From the NCBI GenBank assembly GCA_964558295.1, contig CAZLDQ010000269.1, positions 1 through 6,734 of the forward strand: a DNA stretch of 6,734 nucleotides, in the 5' to 3' direction. Below are positions 5,880 to 6,734 of the stretch, piece by piece. Numbering within the stretch: position 1 is the stretch's first letter; the number at the start of each line of letters is the position of its first letter. Under the pieces are notes generated by a model that saw only the letters and a list, made by a program, of their open reading frames with translations, made no database searches and had not been told where the DNA came from. The stretch comes from JBDKTH01 sp964558295. Lineage in GTDB: Bacteria > Planctomycetota > Planctomycetia > Pirellulales > Thermoguttaceae. Both the position numbers and the translations under genes were made by a program.

Positions 5880-6497
5880 CTATCGAGCACTGTGCAGGGC
5901 TTTTTCCAAGGCCTTGCGGAAGGCATCCGTCGGGATGAAGAGTACCCGCCAATTCAACTCTTCCCCCTCGCGTTGGAACAGTGTGCGACACACCAGTAGT
6001 GAGTCGGTGGTCGCCGCCTGCGCTAACAGAGCCTGCTGGAGCACACTGGCGCCGTAATCCTGGATGAAGTACGGCGCGGTCGGCACGAGTTCCGTGTCAA
6101 TCAGACGCGTTAGCGCGTTCATATAGGCACAACCGAGAATGTTGCCGGTTTCGGTCAAGGCCGATTTCTCTAACTCGCTCCAACTGTCGCTCGTATTCAC
6201 CGGACGTCCCAAAAGCGAAGCGACCAGTTGCCGGCTGTTGACCTCATCAAACGTGAGGATCATTTCGCCACCCAACTGCCCGTTCAGGCTGAGCACGACC
6301 ATCGTCAAGAGTTCGTCACCGAAGTTCAACTCCCTGCAGGCATCCTCCAACGGGATCTCCCGCACCTCATCCAGCGTAAGGGTGATCACCCCCGCCGTCC
6401 AACGGCACATCGCCGCCGAGGCGTCGTGCGTGGCCGAGCTGAACAACTGGTGCAACAATTCCAGTTTCGTTTCCTTTGTGCAGGAGCCAGTCATCAT
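5880..6497 (-). CDS. cheC: CheY-P phosphatase CheC, one active site degenerate
   Basis: The protein has 205 residues, typical of CheC, a cytosolic phosphatase acting on CheY-P and, in known systems, a partner of CheD. The family signature is [D/S]-x3-E-x2-N-x22-P, present once in each half of classical CheC. The C-terminal copy is intact: S112, E116, N119 and P142 at exact spacing, in T-E-T-G-N-I-L-G. The N-terminal copy is degenerate: by alignment the Glu is Q17, the Asn is S20 and the expected Pro position is D43. The fold between them, including G-Q-L-G-G-E-M-I-L near 73-81 and L-L-G-R-P, fits the family. The ATG at 6497 lies nine bases after GAGGAA (complement of 6507-6512); a second ATG follows directly. 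CheX-like one-site enzymes are an alternative label, but the length and the cheD neighbour favour CheC. Confidence 0.88.
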   Translation of the reverse strand: MMTGSCTKETKLELLHQLFSSATHDASAAMCRWTAGVITLTLDEVREIPLEDACRELNFGDELLTMVVLSLNGQLGGEMILTFDEVNSRQLVASLLGRPVNTSDSWSELEKSALTETGNILGCAYMNALTRLIDTELVPTAPYFIQDYGASVLQQALLAQAATTDSLLVCRTLFQREGEELNWRVLFIPTDAFRKALEKALHSAR

Positions 6498-6515
6498 AAT
6501 TCCATATTCCTCGCA

Positions 6516-6545
6516 AAGTTAGGGAGTCCCGGAACATCCTGTCAA
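6516..6545 (-). promoter_or_regulatory. Possible internal promoter before cheC
   Basis: On the minus strand a perfect TTGACA (complement of 6540-6545) is followed after 18 bases by TAACTT (complement of 6516-6521). The latter keeps only three of six consensus positions, including the leading TA and final T. Transcription would begin very close to the cheC ribosome binding site. This may allow cheC-cheD-cheY expression apart from cheA. Consensus match only. Confidence 0.3.
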
Positions 6546-6623
6546 CCTTGGATTCTCCTTCGTCCAGGAAGGACGGACCTCCTGGGTACGTCGCCTCCTC
6601 CGCAGTCCCTTGTTCACCATCCC

Positions 6624-6734
6624 TCACGCCATCGCCGCCGTGGCCCCCCGGCGAGACGCCATATCAATCAACGCCCCCATGTCCAGGATCAGCGCCACGC
6701 CGCCGGGGGCGCGACGGGGCGGCCGCGCCCCCCC
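6624..6734 (-). CDS. cheA: CheA histidine kinase, C-terminal end (partial)
   Basis: Only the last 36 codons lie in the window, running in from the right edge to a TGA at 6624-6626. The segment G-G-V-A-L-I-L-D-M-G-A-L-I-D-M-A matches the final strand and helix of the CheW-like domain of CheA, where V-A-L-I-L-D is a hallmark. CheA is the cytosolic kinase that phosphorylates CheY and couples to receptors through CheW. Position upstream of cheC, cheD and cheY on the same strand supports the call. The ten residues before it (Gly/Ala/Arg/Pro only) do not look like CheA, where I would expect a hairpin ending in D-G. They come from an extremely GC-rich stretch (about 6690-6734) that may contain base-calling or junction errors. 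The cheC start lies 126 bases beyond the stop. Confidence 0.75.
   Translation of the reverse strand, partial: GGARPPRRAPGGVALILDMGALIDMASRRGATAAMA

Noticed and set aside
1..6734. CRISPR array, insertion sequence, tRNA, rRNA, toxin-antitoxin or phage-defence genes
   Set aside because: I looked for regular repeats, transposase motifs, terminal inverted repeats and RNA gene folds and saw none.

Overview
The window is GC-rich bacterial DNA with seven complete protein-coding genes and the 3' end of an eighth. The best guess for the source is a planctomycete, perhaps Pirellulales-like. This rests on an enlarged DoxX-type membrane protein beside a twin-arginine Gfo/Idh/MocA oxidoreductase, a stand-alone sugar isomerase and a small PHA-granule-type protein. 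The assignment is inferred from gene content and protein style only, because there is no rRNA or marker gene here.

Layout. Positions 1-374 hold no gene I can support. They contain a pyrimidine-rich stretch and a leader with small repeats. On the plus strand follow a DoxX-family protein (375-1595, probable CTG start) and a Gfo/Idh/MocA oxidoreductase with a Tat signal (1666-3390). A strong intrinsic terminator (3451-3494) closes this pair. A second plus-strand unit holds a TIM-barrel sugar isomerase/epimerase-type protein (3606-4454) and a polyhydroxyalkanoic-acid-system family protein (4511-4813). The strand then switches. The minus strand carries a chemotaxis cluster in the transcription order cheA (3' end only, 6734-6624), cheC (6497-5880), cheD (5840-5349) and cheY (5335-4958). 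The two blocks converge in the 144-base gap 4814-4957.

How the genes may work together. The first pair looks like a cell-envelope redox module: a membrane protein with a large soluble insertion, and an exported or membrane-tethered NAD(P)-type sugar oxidoreductase. Their joint role is inferred from adjacency and the shared terminator. The isomerase fits carbohydrate metabolism, but its substrate cannot be read from the sequence. The chemotaxis block is a coherent CheC/CheD-type signalling set: kinase, CheY-P phosphatase, receptor deamidase and response regulator. No cheB, cheR, cheW or receptor gene lies inside the window.

Most noteworthy are the ATG-less start of the DoxX gene behind a near-perfect ribosome binding site, the roughly 175-residue insertion between its first two membrane helices, a CheC with only one intact phosphatase motif, overlapping palindromes just after the terminator, and the very GC-rich right edge where resemblance to CheA fades. 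I did not find a clearly new multi-gene system.
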